DNA of 64,000 nt, from contig QANU01044531.1 of NCBI GenBank assembly GCA_003254905.1, forward strand, positions 1-64,000. The letters are read 5' to 3'. A program made the position numbers and the translations under genes. Shown here in pieces: positions 11,031 through 24,079 of this stretch (positions within the stretch are counted from its first letter, which is position 1; the number at the start of each line of letters is the position of its first letter). The notes under the pieces are model-generated. The model had not been told where the DNA came from and did not search any database. It saw nothing but the letters and a program-made list of their open reading frames with translations. Origin of the DNA: Nissolia schottii. Lineage: Eukaryota; Streptophyta; Magnoliopsida; Fabales; Fabaceae.

Positions 11031-13765
11031 ATGGGCAGCATTGGAAAAGTGGTGTGTGACTAGTGCTTCTGGTTACATAGCTTCATGGATTGTCAAGCTC
11101 CTTCTTCAACGTGGTTACATTGTCAGGGCCACTGACCCAAGTCAGTGTCTCTCTCCCTTCCCTTCAATTTGTTTGTGATTACTCATAGATATACTCGGGC
11201 GAGCATTAGCTGAGGGTGAATTTCAGTGCAACAGTAAATGTGTTGTCTTGTGACCTAAAAATTATGAGTTCAAATTTTAAAAACAATTTCTTTATTTGTG
11301 GACCCCACTATATGAAAGCCTAATGCCTTGTACCGCCCTTTGTTTTTTACTCATAAATCACTCATAAGGTTATGGTCATTTAGTAATATCCTTGTAATTT
11401 TTTTTATGGGAATATCATTGTAAATTATAATTAGAAGTGTCTATGAATACCCTTCAATTTGATTAGTGAATCAATGGTGATTAGTGATTGATTCAGTGGC
11501 ATTAACTATGAGGTGATTAATTTATTCATTTATTTGGTTCAGGTAATCCAAAGAAGGTTGACCACTTACTCAAGCTTGATGGTGCAAAGGAGAGGTTGCA
11601 CCTGTTTAAGGTAGATCTTGTGGAAGAAGGTTTATTTGACTCTGTTATTGAGGGTTGTGATGTTATATTTCATACTGCTTCTCCTGTTCTTCATGTTGTC
11701 AAAGATCCACAGGTCTTCTCTCCATTTCTACTTTTGGTGATGAATGATTGAATATGGTCTACAACATGTAGAAAAAAAAATTCTATTTATTAGATGAAAT
11801 TTTTGTGTGATCATAAAGTGTCACACTAAATATGCTTCTAACAGCATATAGAATAACATTTTAGCATCTATTTTGTGAGGATTCAGTACTTATAATGTAT
11901 TATTCTATAAATGATTAAGAGTATATTGATCATATCGTTTCATGACTATACAAAAATTTATTGTTTATAATTAATGCTATATTCAGTGTTCATACTCTTG
12001 ATTATGTGTCTGCCTACTTTTCCTAACGTTAATATGATAGTAATTCATTGCCTATTTCTACAAATGCTTTTGTCATAGGAAGGCCAATAATGTAATAATT
12101 TATTTCATATCATAAGTAGAAAGTTAAAGTTTCAAATACATGTTGTCATATAGATACTTTATAAATGCTCCCCACTCCCCCTTTTTTTTTAATTGCCTTA
12201 GGCAGAAGGAAATTTACATCTTTAAAAAAAATCTTTCAATCCAATATAGAAATTAGCACTTTGTTATCCTTTTCCAAAACAGCTCATTGTCTGTTATTCA
12301 ATTTTAACTGTTTGTTTTGTTTTATTTCAGGCTGAATTAATTGGTCCAGCGGTAAAAGTAACTCTGAATGTTCTTCAATCGTGTGCAAAATCACCATCCG
12401 TAAAACAAGTTGTCTTAACATCTTCTATTGTTGCAGTTGAATTCAATGGAAGGCCTAAAATTCCCGAAGCATTAGTTGATGAGAACCTGATTTTTGTAGG
12501 GAATCAAAGGTTTGTGCCTATTTTCTCCCTAAAACTCATTAACAAATGAATTATTGGGTTGTTCAAAGTTAGGGGTTAAATGACATGTTTCTTATCTAAC
12601 AGTTTTGGTATATGATTGAATTTTGATAAGTTCTGAGTGTAAAAGCTTTTTAAGTTATCATTTAATTATGTATTATTATATCATTTAAAAGTATTTAGCT
12701 TTTGCATAATTTATCTTAAAAATCACACACGTAACAATACAAGATTAGTTGACCGTGTAAAATACTTTTGCTATTTTATTCGCTATAATTATTGTCGGGT
12801 TATAATGCTAATGTATATGTTCCAATGTACAAACAAATGTACTCCCTCCATTCTAAATTAGTTGTCTTTTTCATCTTTTTTGTTCATTGGCAAATCATTG
12901 TATCTAGATACAATTGTGTTCAGATACATTGATTTGTCAATAAACCAAAATAGTGAAAACAATTAATTTGGGAATTAATTTGGGACAGAGGTAGTAATAT
13001 AATTTCTCTTGTGAAGTACTATGTTTTCATGGTCTTAAACTTTATTTCAAATTCCAATATTTCAGTCATGGTGCTGGTACACTTTCAAAGACTTTTGGCT
13101 GAAGATGCTGTTTGCAAATTTGTAAACAAGAACAACATTGATATGGTTGCTATTAATCCAGTACTGTGGGCAGGACCTCTCTTAAAACCAGAGGTTAATG
13201 CAAGTGTTGAGCCAATCCTAAACCTAATGAATGGTAATTTTTATTTAACAATATGTCCTAAACTCCTAATATTAGTGGAATTCCCATGACCATAAAAAAT
13301 ATTCAAGTGCTTAATGGAAGCACTATTTAACTTGGTTCGTGCAGGACAAAAATTCCAAATAAATCTTTTGGATGGGTCAATATAAAAGATGTTGCAAATG
13401 CACATATTCAAGCATGAGATTCCTTAAGCAAGAGGAAGACATATTTTGGCTGAGAGTGGTGCACTTCTCTGAACTTGCTAAGATTTTACTTGATCTGCAT
13501 CAAACATTACCAACCTCAGATAAGTAAGTTTAGTTATTTACTAAACTCCTGTGAATTTTCTAATGACATTTTTTTCACTTTGATTTATCTGATAACACAT
13601 TCATTTATTAAACAATGTTATCAGGTGTGAGGACGACAACCTGCATGTCCCTGCATATCAGATTTCCAAAGAAAAGGCAGAGTTTGGGAGTTGAGTTCAC
13701 TCCTTTGGAAGTAAGCATCAAAGAGACTGGAAAGCTTTAGAGAAAAGACGATTGTCAACTTCTAG
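11031..13765 (+). pseudogene. Decayed cinnamoyl-CoA-reductase-like gene, copy 4
   Basis: Six exon remnants follow the family order: about 11031-11141, 11543-11712, 12331-12509, 13065-13231, 13345-13523 and 13626-13765. A two-base deletion in the VCVTGAS codons gives a stop at about codon 10. Exon 1 also lacks the Val-Arg codons before the Asp-Pro end. Exon 3 has lost the DETWFSD part, exon 4 carries changes around the LWY motif so that the catalytic Tyr is not recovered, and exon 5 and exon 6 each have small deletions. The ending (VNF then stop) is kept. Intron 2 is expanded (about 620 bases) and intron 3 holds a Stowaway-like MITE. Not expected to make enzyme. Confidence 0.85.
12842..12994. 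mobile_element. Stowaway-like MITE in intron 3 of pseudogene copy 4
   Basis: The left end CTCCCTCCATTCTAAATTAG and the right end AATTTGGGACAGAGGTAG are inverted copies of the classic Stowaway terminus. TA dinucleotides flank the element on both sides (12840-12841 and 12995-12996). About 153 bases, no coding content. Confidence 0.75.
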
Positions 13766-14326
13766 TCCATGATAACTCTCCTTGAGAAACAACTCAATAA
13801 ACTGGTGAATATAGTATTACAAACTCCGTTCCCCTTTTACATTTACTGTTTCTTTTTATTTCTTTATTTATTTATTTTAATTTGAGCAGTTGCTAAGGTA
13901 ATTAGTATTGCTTAAGCATATCAGGGTGTAACTCAGCCTCTTCCCATGGCATGGCCACAAAACTACTTACTTAAAAGGGATTTTAAATTACATCATAAAC
14001 AAATGTATTCATTAATACGAATGTCTCTTCTACTGCTATCTTCCATTTTTTCTGTCCCACATCCATATATCCCTAGTAAGTTACAAAATTAATTTCCGTT
14101 ATACAACGAGAATTCCCTGAGCGTGCCACCTTACGAGTAAAAAATGTCCCATAAATGTGCTCTAGAAGCATGTAAGAACTTCTCGTAGTTAAGGATGATG
14201 ATTGACCACCCCATCAAAACAAGGAATCTTGCAATATAAATCAACATCAACACCACCTTCCCCCGAAGGGATTATGAAGCAATACCTTATCAGGCAATTA
14301 GTATCAACCATGCATGGAAAAACCAA
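13766..14326. other. Spacer between two convergent genes
   Basis: The reductase array reads rightward and the AXR1-type gene reads leftward, so this 560-base spacer should hold both 3' ends. It shows no coding sequence. Bases about 14100-14326 are likely the 3' untranslated region of the AXR1-type gene; no exact polyadenylation site can be fixed. Confidence 0.5.
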
Positions 14327-17300
14327 TCACAGGGACAACAGCTGTGACTTGTGGTCAATGCCGTTGAAGATGTAGGTGCCGGACATTGGTACAAATTGCC
14401 TTGTTATGAGCTGCGATGCGAGGAACAAAAGAAATTGTGATTCCAAAGCCAAAGAATAACAAAACTATTCAAGATGAGCTAGAATGTCAAACCTTGATCA
14501 CTTCTTGTGATGCAATTCCTCCAACCAAAGCAGCCACAGCATGAAGCTCCGCAGCACCAAATCGACACATCTCATTGATAAGGTCCTCAGCCAAAGTGGC
14601 TCCATTGCATCCCAGGTCATTAAGGAGGCTAACAGCTGTGCTCTTTAATCGAGGTATATCCTCATCCATTGCACTGCAAAAAAGTTACCATATAAACAAA
14701 AATCAACTTCAATATTGTGTCCCATTATAAAACACAGAGGAATATGGAATATATTTAGACCTTCAACATTATGAGGCATTACCTGTCAAACTCTCCAGGA
14801 AAACTGTTGTAATTAGCAGCAAACCGGTCCACAGCACGAAGCAAAATATAAATTCCTACAGCAATGCTGCCACGTATATAGACAGGAAACCAGTTTTTTC
14901 AGCAACAGAATCCAATCTGTACATATTAATTCTTAGAATGAATATCCTCCAGAAGCATTAATTATAAAAAAGGAATAACCTGTAATCCTCATCAGTTAGG
15001 TACTTCTGCAACTCGGGTAGGTTTGGAGAATTAAACTCGTCTTCAATTGGGCGGTACCTGCAAACCTACAAAATAAAGATTAGTATCTATACAAAACACT
15101 CGGGACAACTCTAATTGCCCTAATATCATACAAAAGAGCTGGAGAAAAGTTTTGTCGGGGCAATTTTCCATATATTGCAAAATCAGGGAACTTATGTAAC
15201 ATTGAGATTTGGTCACATAATAAATTAAAGCAAATCATTATTCAGGAAAGAAGATTACTATACATTAATTATTTGCAATCTAAAATGAATTTTATCTGTA
15301 ACTTCAAATGCTTACTTTGAGTTTTCTTGCATTTTTACAGAAGCTTTTAATTGTTGCCTTCAGAATGCTATTTGAATCTCTCCCAATCTTCTTCAAAGTA
15401 CTTCTCACTAGTCGTTCCATTACAAGAAAGTCAGCCTCAGCCTTAGCTTGATAGATATTCTGTAAATTCACATATTGTCTGCAGTATGGTAGATATAGCT
15501 CGGGTAAATAAATTAATGATCTTTGAATTCTTTGGATAAAAAATTGATGATCTTTACATAAGGAGAAAATAAAAAGTGTCCACAATATGAAAAGAATTGG
15601 CTACTAACTCAGTAGAAGAAGTCATATCTGGTATAGATCCTTCAAGAGGTGCCTCCCCACCACCTTCATTTGCAATGAATTCCTGCAAAATGATGAGAAT
15701 AGCAACATTAAACGACTAAAATCTAAGTCAGAAACCAAGAACATTGGCATGAATTATAGTTCTCCACTGTGGTGTTTCAAAAACTCTGAACCGAGTAGCA
15801 AGTCAAGTGTTCGATGTGGCACGTTCTTACTAATAACGACCCAATAAGATAACTTACTATAGTATCAAATAACATAAGAAAGTTTCTACACGTCAAAGGG
15901 AATCAAAACTATATTTGATGAACTAAAGTCGGTGGATAAGGTCAGAAGCACAAACTTTCAGAGCAGCCACCAACACCCAAAAATCTGATGAACTAGAGTC
16001 CACTTCGGCAGAACTATCATTTAGTATCTGTTGCAAATCCAAACCTAAGAAATACACAGCATTAGAGAATAAGTATCATAATTTTAATTGAACTGGGGCA
16101 GCTAATGCTCACATAATAGGTACAAAAAGCTCTTGATGACAGCAAATTTCTTAATGAAAAAACAAATAATGAAAACTTGGAAAGAGTTTAGCATCATAAC
16201 CCCCATCACTGACCAGTGACAACACATTCTTCCAGAGAAAATAAAGTATGGGTTTGTCGATATTCAAAGACCAAGATACCAAGTAACAAATTTCTCAAAA
16301 GAAAATTTTACCACTCGTTTGAAAGATTAACAAATAAGTTGTAGAGCCTTTATAATATATTCTTGACTTTTAAAAGATTTAACAGAGTTTAATTTTATTC
16401 ATCTCCAACCAACCCCCTCCAAGGGTCCTAGATAAAATTTAACTTACAAGCTTGCAAAAGACAATAAATTAGTATGCTCTGTGTCCGAAAACACATAAGG
16501 ATGGTGATTCTCAAAATAAAGGATGGTCATGCAAAAGCTACACTCAGTGAGTCTTAAATTATCTACTTACTAATTCCTTGAGGTGCAAATACTTTGAATG
16601 AGGCCTCTATAGCTTCTTTATAGTTATCTTCATCTTGTGCAACCATCCTGGCCTTCAGAAGATCCTATGTTGTTCACATTCCAAAGCTAATTACACAACT
16701 AGAAAACCACTACATCAAATGGGTAAATGACCCGGCCAAATGATTAAGCAACAAACCTTGAACTCCTTTTTCTGTTCTCTTGTTGATGGAAGCTTACCAC
16801 CATGGCTTTTGGCCCACTCATCAGCCATCTTGACAAGAATGACAATATATGGTATGTGCTTATGGGCAACAGGATCTTGCACATTCAACTCAATGCCATC
16901 TGCAAACCTGTGGGCACACATGCAATTAGAACATCAAATGAATGATCTCAGCTATACAACAATTTCATAGTTGAAGGACAAAATTTCATGAATAAAAAAC
17001 TATATTTTAATATATAAAGGAAATTAACCCACCCCACCCCTCCTCCCAAAAAAATAAAATAATAATAATAATAATAAAACAAATTTGTACCTCTTTAATT
17101 CAGGCCAGGGATTATTTAACCGGAGGTCATCCAGAAAATGATCAGGCTTTGACTCAATCACAGTATGTTCCTGATGGAACCAGTAAAAGGACTAATCAGC
17201 CAAAACATACAAATCATGTTGGTCTTCAAGGACATTATGATTATTTCTAACACAGGTATTTTCAGCTTATTAGTTCATGCATATGATTAGAATAGAAAAG

Positions 17301-18361
17301 TCCCTGAAATGATAGTCAATCTATTGCAATTCCAGCCTTCGTTTCCCTTCTTTAAATAGCCACTTTCAATTATTTTTATTTTTTCTGTCTCTTATAATTT
17401 ATTTTGGATAATTCTCTCTCTTTCACATATCAAATATCATAAACGAATATTATGTTTCCAGAGGCATGAGACCATTCCTTTAACCAGTAATTTCAAATAT
17501 ACAGAGAAAACAAAGTATCCATTAGCAAATTACCTTCAAACTAATTCGAACAAACCCTGTAAGGCCATAGGAGCGAGCAAAGATCAAAATAACATTCGAT
17601 TCCCGGCAAATCCGGTCAAGCTTTATCATCGAATTTTCCACAAGCTGAAAGTTTATCAAAACATGCCATCAATGAGATTGCACGTGAAAAGAATAAATAT
17701 AACAATATGCTTATATAAACTGCATTTCTATTTAAGCTATATATTGATTGAGAGCTTTTTTCCATGCAAAAATAAATAGAATCATAATTCATAATTTACA
17801 CCAAACTCTCCAAGTGAAATGCCTTTGTCTTATAGAAGTTGTTAGCATTACAGTAGGATACCTGTGTGGCAACAACCAAAGTAAACTGAGAAAAGAATGA
17901 TGGATTTGTCTCGATCAAAGCTTCCGGGTACTCCTCTACAAATTTTGCCTTAACAGAATCATTCAGCTCTTGAAGAAATGAGCATACACATTTCGCCTTT
18001 GACTGCCCAACACTTGATTCATCCACTAAAAATAAGAGGCAAAATGAGGACCAAAAGAGACACACACAAACAAAACCAAATCATGAACAAGTTACTGTAC
18101 CCAAAAAGTTGTTCCCAAGGTCACCCACTTCAACTTTCGATCCATCAACTACCGTGATGCTTCCAACCCCACCAAGAACAAGATTCTTAAGTGTTTCGGA
18201 GCCGGTAGGACCACAATTAAGTAAGCAAATGCTGGATTTCTCAAGGGCTTCCTGTCCTTGGTCACCCCATATTCTGCGTTTTCAAATAAACATTGCAATA
18301 TGGGTGAGATGTCTTAAAGATGCCCCCATCCTTAAAAAAAAACCACAACAGTATGATGAGC

Positions 18362-18419
<58 letters not shown>

Positions 18420-19030
18420 GGAGTTAAAAACTCATACCCTAGTAAGAATTATTATGTCGAAAAATTAAAAAAAACCAGTAAAATAGTTTCACAATAGAGG
18501 AAGCATAGAAGGGAAACAATAGGAATCAACAACAAGAGCACGCAAGAGAAAGCTCCGAAAATAATCCAGAACAAGCATCATCAATCAACTTTCTTCAGTT
18601 AACTAAGCATGAAGCAAAGTTATTATCTCCCCTGCCCACTATGAATAGGAACATATTTCACTCAGCAAGCAAGCAATCACCACGGTTAACTAGAACCTAG
18701 CAATGGTTTAAAATAAATAATAAAAAAAAACCTGGTTTGCCAAACACAACATTAAGTTTTTTTAACTCAAAGGTGCAATTTCAGCTACAGCAAGCTCAAA
18801 ATTCCACGATTTTTGAGTTTAATCCAATTCATCGAACCAATCAATCAAAATTTCTAGCTGCGTCCTAAAATGAGTTCGAACAGGACTACAAACAACAACA
18901 ACGCTGGGTGCATTTTACACAACATCAGCATCGGAATAACCGACAGAACCATAAACAGAATCCTGAACAGTCGTTTCACGCAAAACAGTTACCTGAGCTG
19001 GCGATCGTATTTAACTTTGGGCTCTGCCAT
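14327..19030 (-). CDS. AXR1: NEDD8/RUB-activating enzyme E1 regulatory subunit, AXR1 type
   Basis: Fourteen exons on the minus strand, 18993-19030, 18101-18273, 17862-18025, 17534-17644, 17091-17170, 16757-16907, 16571-16664, 15956-16044, 15609-15682, 15316-15478, 14980-15065, 14783-14866, 14493-14673 and 14327-14410, join in frame to 523 residues; Arabidopsis AXR1 is 540 by memory. The start [13 protein letters not shown] and the ThiF-type fold ([19 protein letters not shown], about residues 30-48, then VVDGS) are typical. As in the family, this half of the E1 lacks the catalytic cysteine, which lies in the partner ECR1/UBA3. The dimer activates RUB/NEDD8, which is then attached to cullins of SCF ligases; in plants this underlies auxin response. 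The ending, [10 protein letters not shown] and LLSL-stop, matches the family C-terminus. All borders are GT-AG and no break was seen. Confidence 0.95.
18363..18418. repeat. (GATA)n microsatellite in intron 1 of the AXR1-type gene
   Basis: About 14 tandem GATA units in the 719-base first intron. GATA repeats this long are often variable in length between lines. Confidence 0.95.
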
Positions 19031-19110
19031 TGTTGAAAGGTGAGAGAGAGAGAGAGATGGGGGTTTTGAGTTCTTCTTCTTCGCTATTTGTATTTTGGTT
19101 TGCTTATACC
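19031..19110 (-). promoter_or_regulatory. Leader/promoter-proximal region of the AXR1-type gene
   Basis: A run of seven GA units on the plus strand (19041-19056) is a CT-rich tract just upstream of the minus-strand start codon. CT-rich leaders are common near plant transcription starts. No clear TATA box was found, as is usual for housekeeping genes. Extent is approximate. Confidence 0.4.
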
Positions 19111-20966
19111 CGACGCTGATCTTCGATGAGTGAGCGATTGGGATTTTGGGACCGACGACTGGGCCCACTCACACTGAGGAAGCCCACTTCTCTTCACCAA
19201 ATTTTTTTATTTTCTAATTTTGAGAAATATTATAAGAGACATGTGATTCATAGAATCTTTTTTATTTATGTGAATATTATTTTTAAGAATTTTATTCTTA
19301 AGAAAAACTTCATAGGAATATGTTTTGAAAGTGTTTAGTTACAAATTGAACTCTTAGTAACATTCTTGGGATTATAATATATTTTTACAAAAATACCCAT
19401 GACAAAACGATGTATGTAGGCGGTGGTTCAATGCCGTCCGACAATGGTTTGGCGCCTTCCAATAGTGTTCCATCGCCCGACAGTGGTTCATCGTTGTTTG
19501 GTGGTGGTTCGCCCCAGTCGGTGGTGGTCCGTCCCTTATTTAGGCTGTGGTCCATCCCCTGTTCAGGTGGTGGTGGTCGGTTGTTGGCGGTTAATTAGTT
19601 GCTAGCTAATGGTGATCAGTCGGTTCCCATCCAGCGACAATCAGTCGATTGGTCGTCGATCAATTGTGGTCCACCGGTGGGTGGTGTTAACCCAGGGTAC
19701 AAGGTTTGGGGCAATTTGATCTTTTTTGTGTCAAAATATTCTAATTCCATGGGAATTCAACATCCAAGAATGTTTTTTAAAACCTTGAACCAAATATGAA
19801 AATACTGTCTTCTCATGGTCACATTCCCAAGAATGTGAGAAAAATTTGCGAATTGACATTGAAATGTCATTACCAGTAACAATATCCTAAAGATTGTTAT
19901 TATTTTCAAAACAAAAATTTACAAATACCCAACTTTTTTATTCATTGATTATTATTGAGGAATGCCTTAATTTGTCCATCAACTTCTATGATCACATCGG
20001 TCACTAAAAAAAAACTTTCAATTAATCCTTGAACATTTTAAATGTTATCATCATTAGTCATATTACCATCATTACTCTTTGAACATTTCAGATAAAAGGA
20101 CTATCAAGAATAATGTTTGAAATGTTTATGAACCAATTAGAGACATTTTCTTGTTGAGAGATCAACGTAGACACCTATGACAAGCTCATGGACTAATTAG
20201 GACATTCTCATATTATTTTCAATTAAGAAGTAACAATTTTGTGTTTTTTTTTTTTAAAGGTATGGAATAAGAATTTTTTTTTTCTTATAAAAATTTTAAC
20301 TTTTAGTTTGAGTCTTATGAATTAAAAAAAAACTAACATTAAAGAGTTTTTATTCCCATAATAGACTATAAGTTGACCATCTCGAGCCAAATTAGGTTAA
20401 AGCCACAAAACTTTAAATACTAATGAGTTCAATTAAAAAAAATTAATAATAATTGAGGGCCAAGAAACTTACTAATAATTTTCACAAAATGCAATGACTT
20501 AAATGTCTGATCAACTAAGTTCTGCTTTCATTTTCTCATAGCTCAAAAGGCACAACTTTTTTCCTGATTACAAACTAAGCAGCAGCTAGCACAACAAAAA
20601 CTTAACAGTGACTCGTCCTTGCAAATCCTTATCATTCCGAATATAACAGTGCCATTCCATATGAAGGAGTGGAAAAAAACTGATTGCAAAGATGTCAAGC
20701 TTTAAAATTCTACTTTCCTCATGCTCTCAAAACTGTGATCTAAAGCAGATAACATATGATGCCAACAAACACATTACACTTTGATCTTCCTTTGGATGAA
20801 GATAGTTTATTATGAAGTAACAACAACCTTGGACATTCAGAATGATGGCTGGCTCCGTACATACTCCCTCCAGTGTCCTTTTTATCAGTCGCTTCTTGAA
20901 ACCTTGAACAGCTCCGCTTCTTTCTTCTCCCAACCATGCATGTTATAGGTAATGTAATTTTTTGTG
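19111..20966. other. Intergenic DNA between the AXR1-type gene and the coiled-coil gene
   Basis: Mostly AT-rich. A more GC-rich island at about 19410-19700 has many GGTGGT/GGTCC words and short open frames in two phases. Its frames resemble no known protein, so I treat it as low-complexity or transposon-derived. Bases 20540-20966 are probably the 3' untranslated region of the coiled-coil gene. Confidence 0.45.
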
Positions 20967-23900
20967 TTAGTGATGATTTAGTGAGATAGAGTCACTGTAG
21001 AAAATCTTGTCAGCATTTGAAGAAAGATGGCAATGCAAAGGGAGGACTGCTTTGCCATTCTGGCTCCTCGCCAACAATGACGAGTTCCCGATGTCTTGGA
21101 ATGGCAATCGCTTCGCCGCTAGGACTCCGCCTCTAGCACCACGTGCTCTTCTTTCGCCATGCTCCCTATTTTCCTTTGAGCAGCACACCACTACTCGCTT
21201 CTCCAACTCCTTCTGTGTGTCCAAGGGAATCGGCCAACATTTATTTGCCCATACCGCATTTCGCTCCTTCCTTAGCCTCTCAACATCACCGGAGAGCACC
21301 GACATTTTTCCTTCCAGCTCATTTGTTTTACTTTCAGAGGAAAGAGCTCTTTGTCTCCATTCTTGCACCTGTGGAATGCAAAACAAAACAAAATTAAAAA
21401 ACAGCTTATTATAGAAAAGTATAAGAAGTTACAAGTATTGCCTAGAAAACATGAACTTGAAGGATTGCTGAGACAACCGGAAACACAGAACCGTGTCTTA
21501 CAGAGTTGTTTAAGGACTGGGTTTGTGAATCAGAATGCCGTGCCTGATCTTCCCAGAAGTCTCGAGAAGCCTGCAACTCCTCCATCTCTTCCCTCACCTG
21601 ACCAAGCATCTCCTGCATTTGGGACCATTGCTCAGTCTCACCTCTAACTTGCTCCACAATTCTTCTTACAATAGTCTTGCAATGTCCTGAGCACCGGTTC
21701 CCTTCACCCCACGCTTTTTCCTGCACAATTTTTTGTTTCCCAATTTTAATAAGACCTCCTTTCATTAGCTCGCCTAGTCAAGAACATCATGTTAAAACAA
21801 TAACAACAAAGTCTTATTTCACTAGGTGAAGTCCGTTACATGGATAAAGCGGCGCTATCTTTTTAGTCTTAAAAGATAGTCAAATCAATTCATGTTATTC
21901 ATATTGATGATGGGATTTTATTTCTTTCAACTGCATGCATTTGTTTACTTTATTTAAGACCTTAACCGGGACACTGCTTAGCGAAACCTTAATTTTTTCT
22001 ATTATCAGCTAGTGATGATGCGTATGGAAATCAAGGATATACCTGATGAGGTACTCGTGCTGCTGCGGAAGAAGACGAATCTTGAACCTCAATTCTCTTT
22101 GAATTTGAAGCAGAACTTGCAAGAGAACTACTCGCAGTGGAAAGCAATGAGTTATACTCTTCCTCCATTCTCTGTAATAATCCCCCCTTTGACAGTCCGT
22201 CCATTTTCCTTCTCAGAATCTCCACCTGAAAATTTTAGTAACATCCACAAGAAACAAATTAACACCAACATGAAAGATCAAAAGGCCTTTGTAGGCATGC
22301 TTGGTCAAAGTACATTAAATATATCAATTACAAGTGCTTGAACTTCATTTTGTCAAAATTATAGAACTCATTTGTGACGGAAAACTAACACTTGATAACA
22401 TCCATGACTTTCCTTCAAATTATCTTGGCAATCAAACGGCTAATTAAGAAATTCCAAAGGGTAAAATCAAATAGCCAAAGCTCAAAATATGGATTGAGAT
22501 GCGAAGCAGTAGCGAAATCATTGCAGTTTCTTTCTTACTTTAGTGTTAAGATATAAAATTATTCATTTGTGTCCACTCAACAGCTTAGGCTTTTGGGAAA
22601 AGATGGTTGTTGACACTTACGTTTAGTTTTCCTCTTGCGACGACGGTATCATCGAATCTGCTACTTGTTTTGATTGACAAGGTTACTTTTTCCATCTCTT
22701 GAAACTCCCTCAAGTATGTCTCATCTGATGATCCTCCAATCTTCTCTAATCGCCTCTGCAGGACAGATGCTTGCTTGTCGAAATTTCTGCTGTTTTTCCT
22801 ACAAATACCCTCTGAAGAATCCTTAACTCCTGATCTCTTCTGCAGATTCTGAAGCTTCTCTGTCAGCTCGCGGATCTCTACATCCAAAACCATATCAACA
22901 TTCTTTCCTTCACATATCTTTATTCTCCCCTGCATTCAAGTTCGCAACATATAAAAATCAAGAAGCAGCGTATCAGGACATCATGTTAAGACAAAAGAGA
23001 CAAATGGCAGAGTCTTAATTACAAGAATAAAAGCAAAATCACTAAAAGAATAGTGCCTTACAATTAGCCATTTGAATTGAAACAAAACTAGGGACTGTTT
23101 GTTTGGATTGTGTTTCCATTTTCGGTTTTCAGATTGTCTCTTGTTTTTTTTTTAAAGGATTTTGTGAAGGGAAGAAAGGGTGAAGACAGAAAAACAGTAT
23201 TCCCTGATTTCATTTCATATTTTTTATTATTTCCTTTGTAAAATTCTTGAAAAACATAAAAGTTGTGTTTAGCACTAGAGACCGGACATGAGGATAGAGT
23301 CGTTAAAAATTTTAGTCCCTCCAAGTCCAATTCCATGTCTCCCTAGGTGGCAAAAATTTTGTCTCAACTTCAATGAAATACAGAAAACATAGGATTTTTC
23401 TGTCCTCGTATCTTTGTCTCCATGTCACACCTTTGATACCAAACAAACTGAAAATGGAAAAGGCAAACACAAATCAAACAAACCCTAAGCCATTTCACAA
23501 CACTAGGAAGACTAAAAGTCTCCGATAGAATCAAACCCCCTTAGCCAATCTCTGAAGTGAGATATTGATTTGGTTTATACTCGATTCAAGACCATGCACA
23601 AAGCCACAAAGCCCAAAAGATGAACAAGACAACAAAAGAAGTGTCCAATAGAATAAAGTCTTAAAAGCACATTGAGTGGTGAAAGTAACAGGAGAAAGAG
23701 GAAAGGGAGTAACAGAGACAAGGGCGTGAAGTGCAGATCTTAGAGTGCCCTCCATCTTGGAACGAGCCCTCTCCAGCTTCTTGACCGCAATCTCCTTCTC
23801 CATCCTCAGCAAGTTGCACTCCGCCCTCAGCATCTCTGCCTGAAACTTGCACTTCTCTTCCTCCTCCACCACACCGCCGCTGCTCGTCCTCCTCCTCACG

Positions 23901-24079
23901 CATGGGACATGTTCCTCCCGATCAAACAGAGTCTCCAGCGTGGCAGCCTTCGTGTGGGGCCTGGGCCGAGGGCGGCGGGGGAAGTGGAGGATCCTGGGAG
24001 TGGGAGGGGGAGGCGGGTGGCGCCACTTGGGCCTCCTTGATGATGATGATGATGATGATGATGACGATGACGTGGACAT
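20967..24079 (-). CDS. Coiled-coil protein of unknown function
   Basis: Five exons on the minus strand, 23714-24079, 22621-22929, 22043-22225, 21502-21720 and 20967-21368, all with GT-AG borders and all in phase 0, join to about 492 residues. The N-terminus has a run of eleven serines (residues 4-14, from TGATGA-type repeats) and a basic, proline-rich segment (PPPPPTPR). Glu/Lys/Leu-rich stretches follow: EEEEKCKFQAEMLRAE at about 83-98, ELTEKLQNLQKR in exon 2, EQVRGETEQWSQMQEM and VREEMEEL in exon 4, and VQEWRQRALSSE at the start of exon 5. These patterns predict long coiled coils, as in golgin-, myosin-tail- or trichohyalin-like plant proteins. The last 70 residues are not coiled coil. I see no signal peptide or membrane segment. 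Family name and function not recognised; an upstream in-frame ATG at 24202 would add 41 residues but the shorter start looks more natural. Confidence 0.75.

Noticed and set aside
19410..19800. Overlapping open frames in a G/T-rich stretch upstream of the AXR1-type gene
   Set aside because: Three short frames in different phases with Gly/Ser/Val low-complexity translation, no motif and no splice context; the pattern fits composition, not coding.
21007..21414. 135-codon plus-strand frame opposite exon 5 of the coiled-coil gene
   Set aside because: It is the antisense shadow of a well-supported exon and shows no motif of its own.
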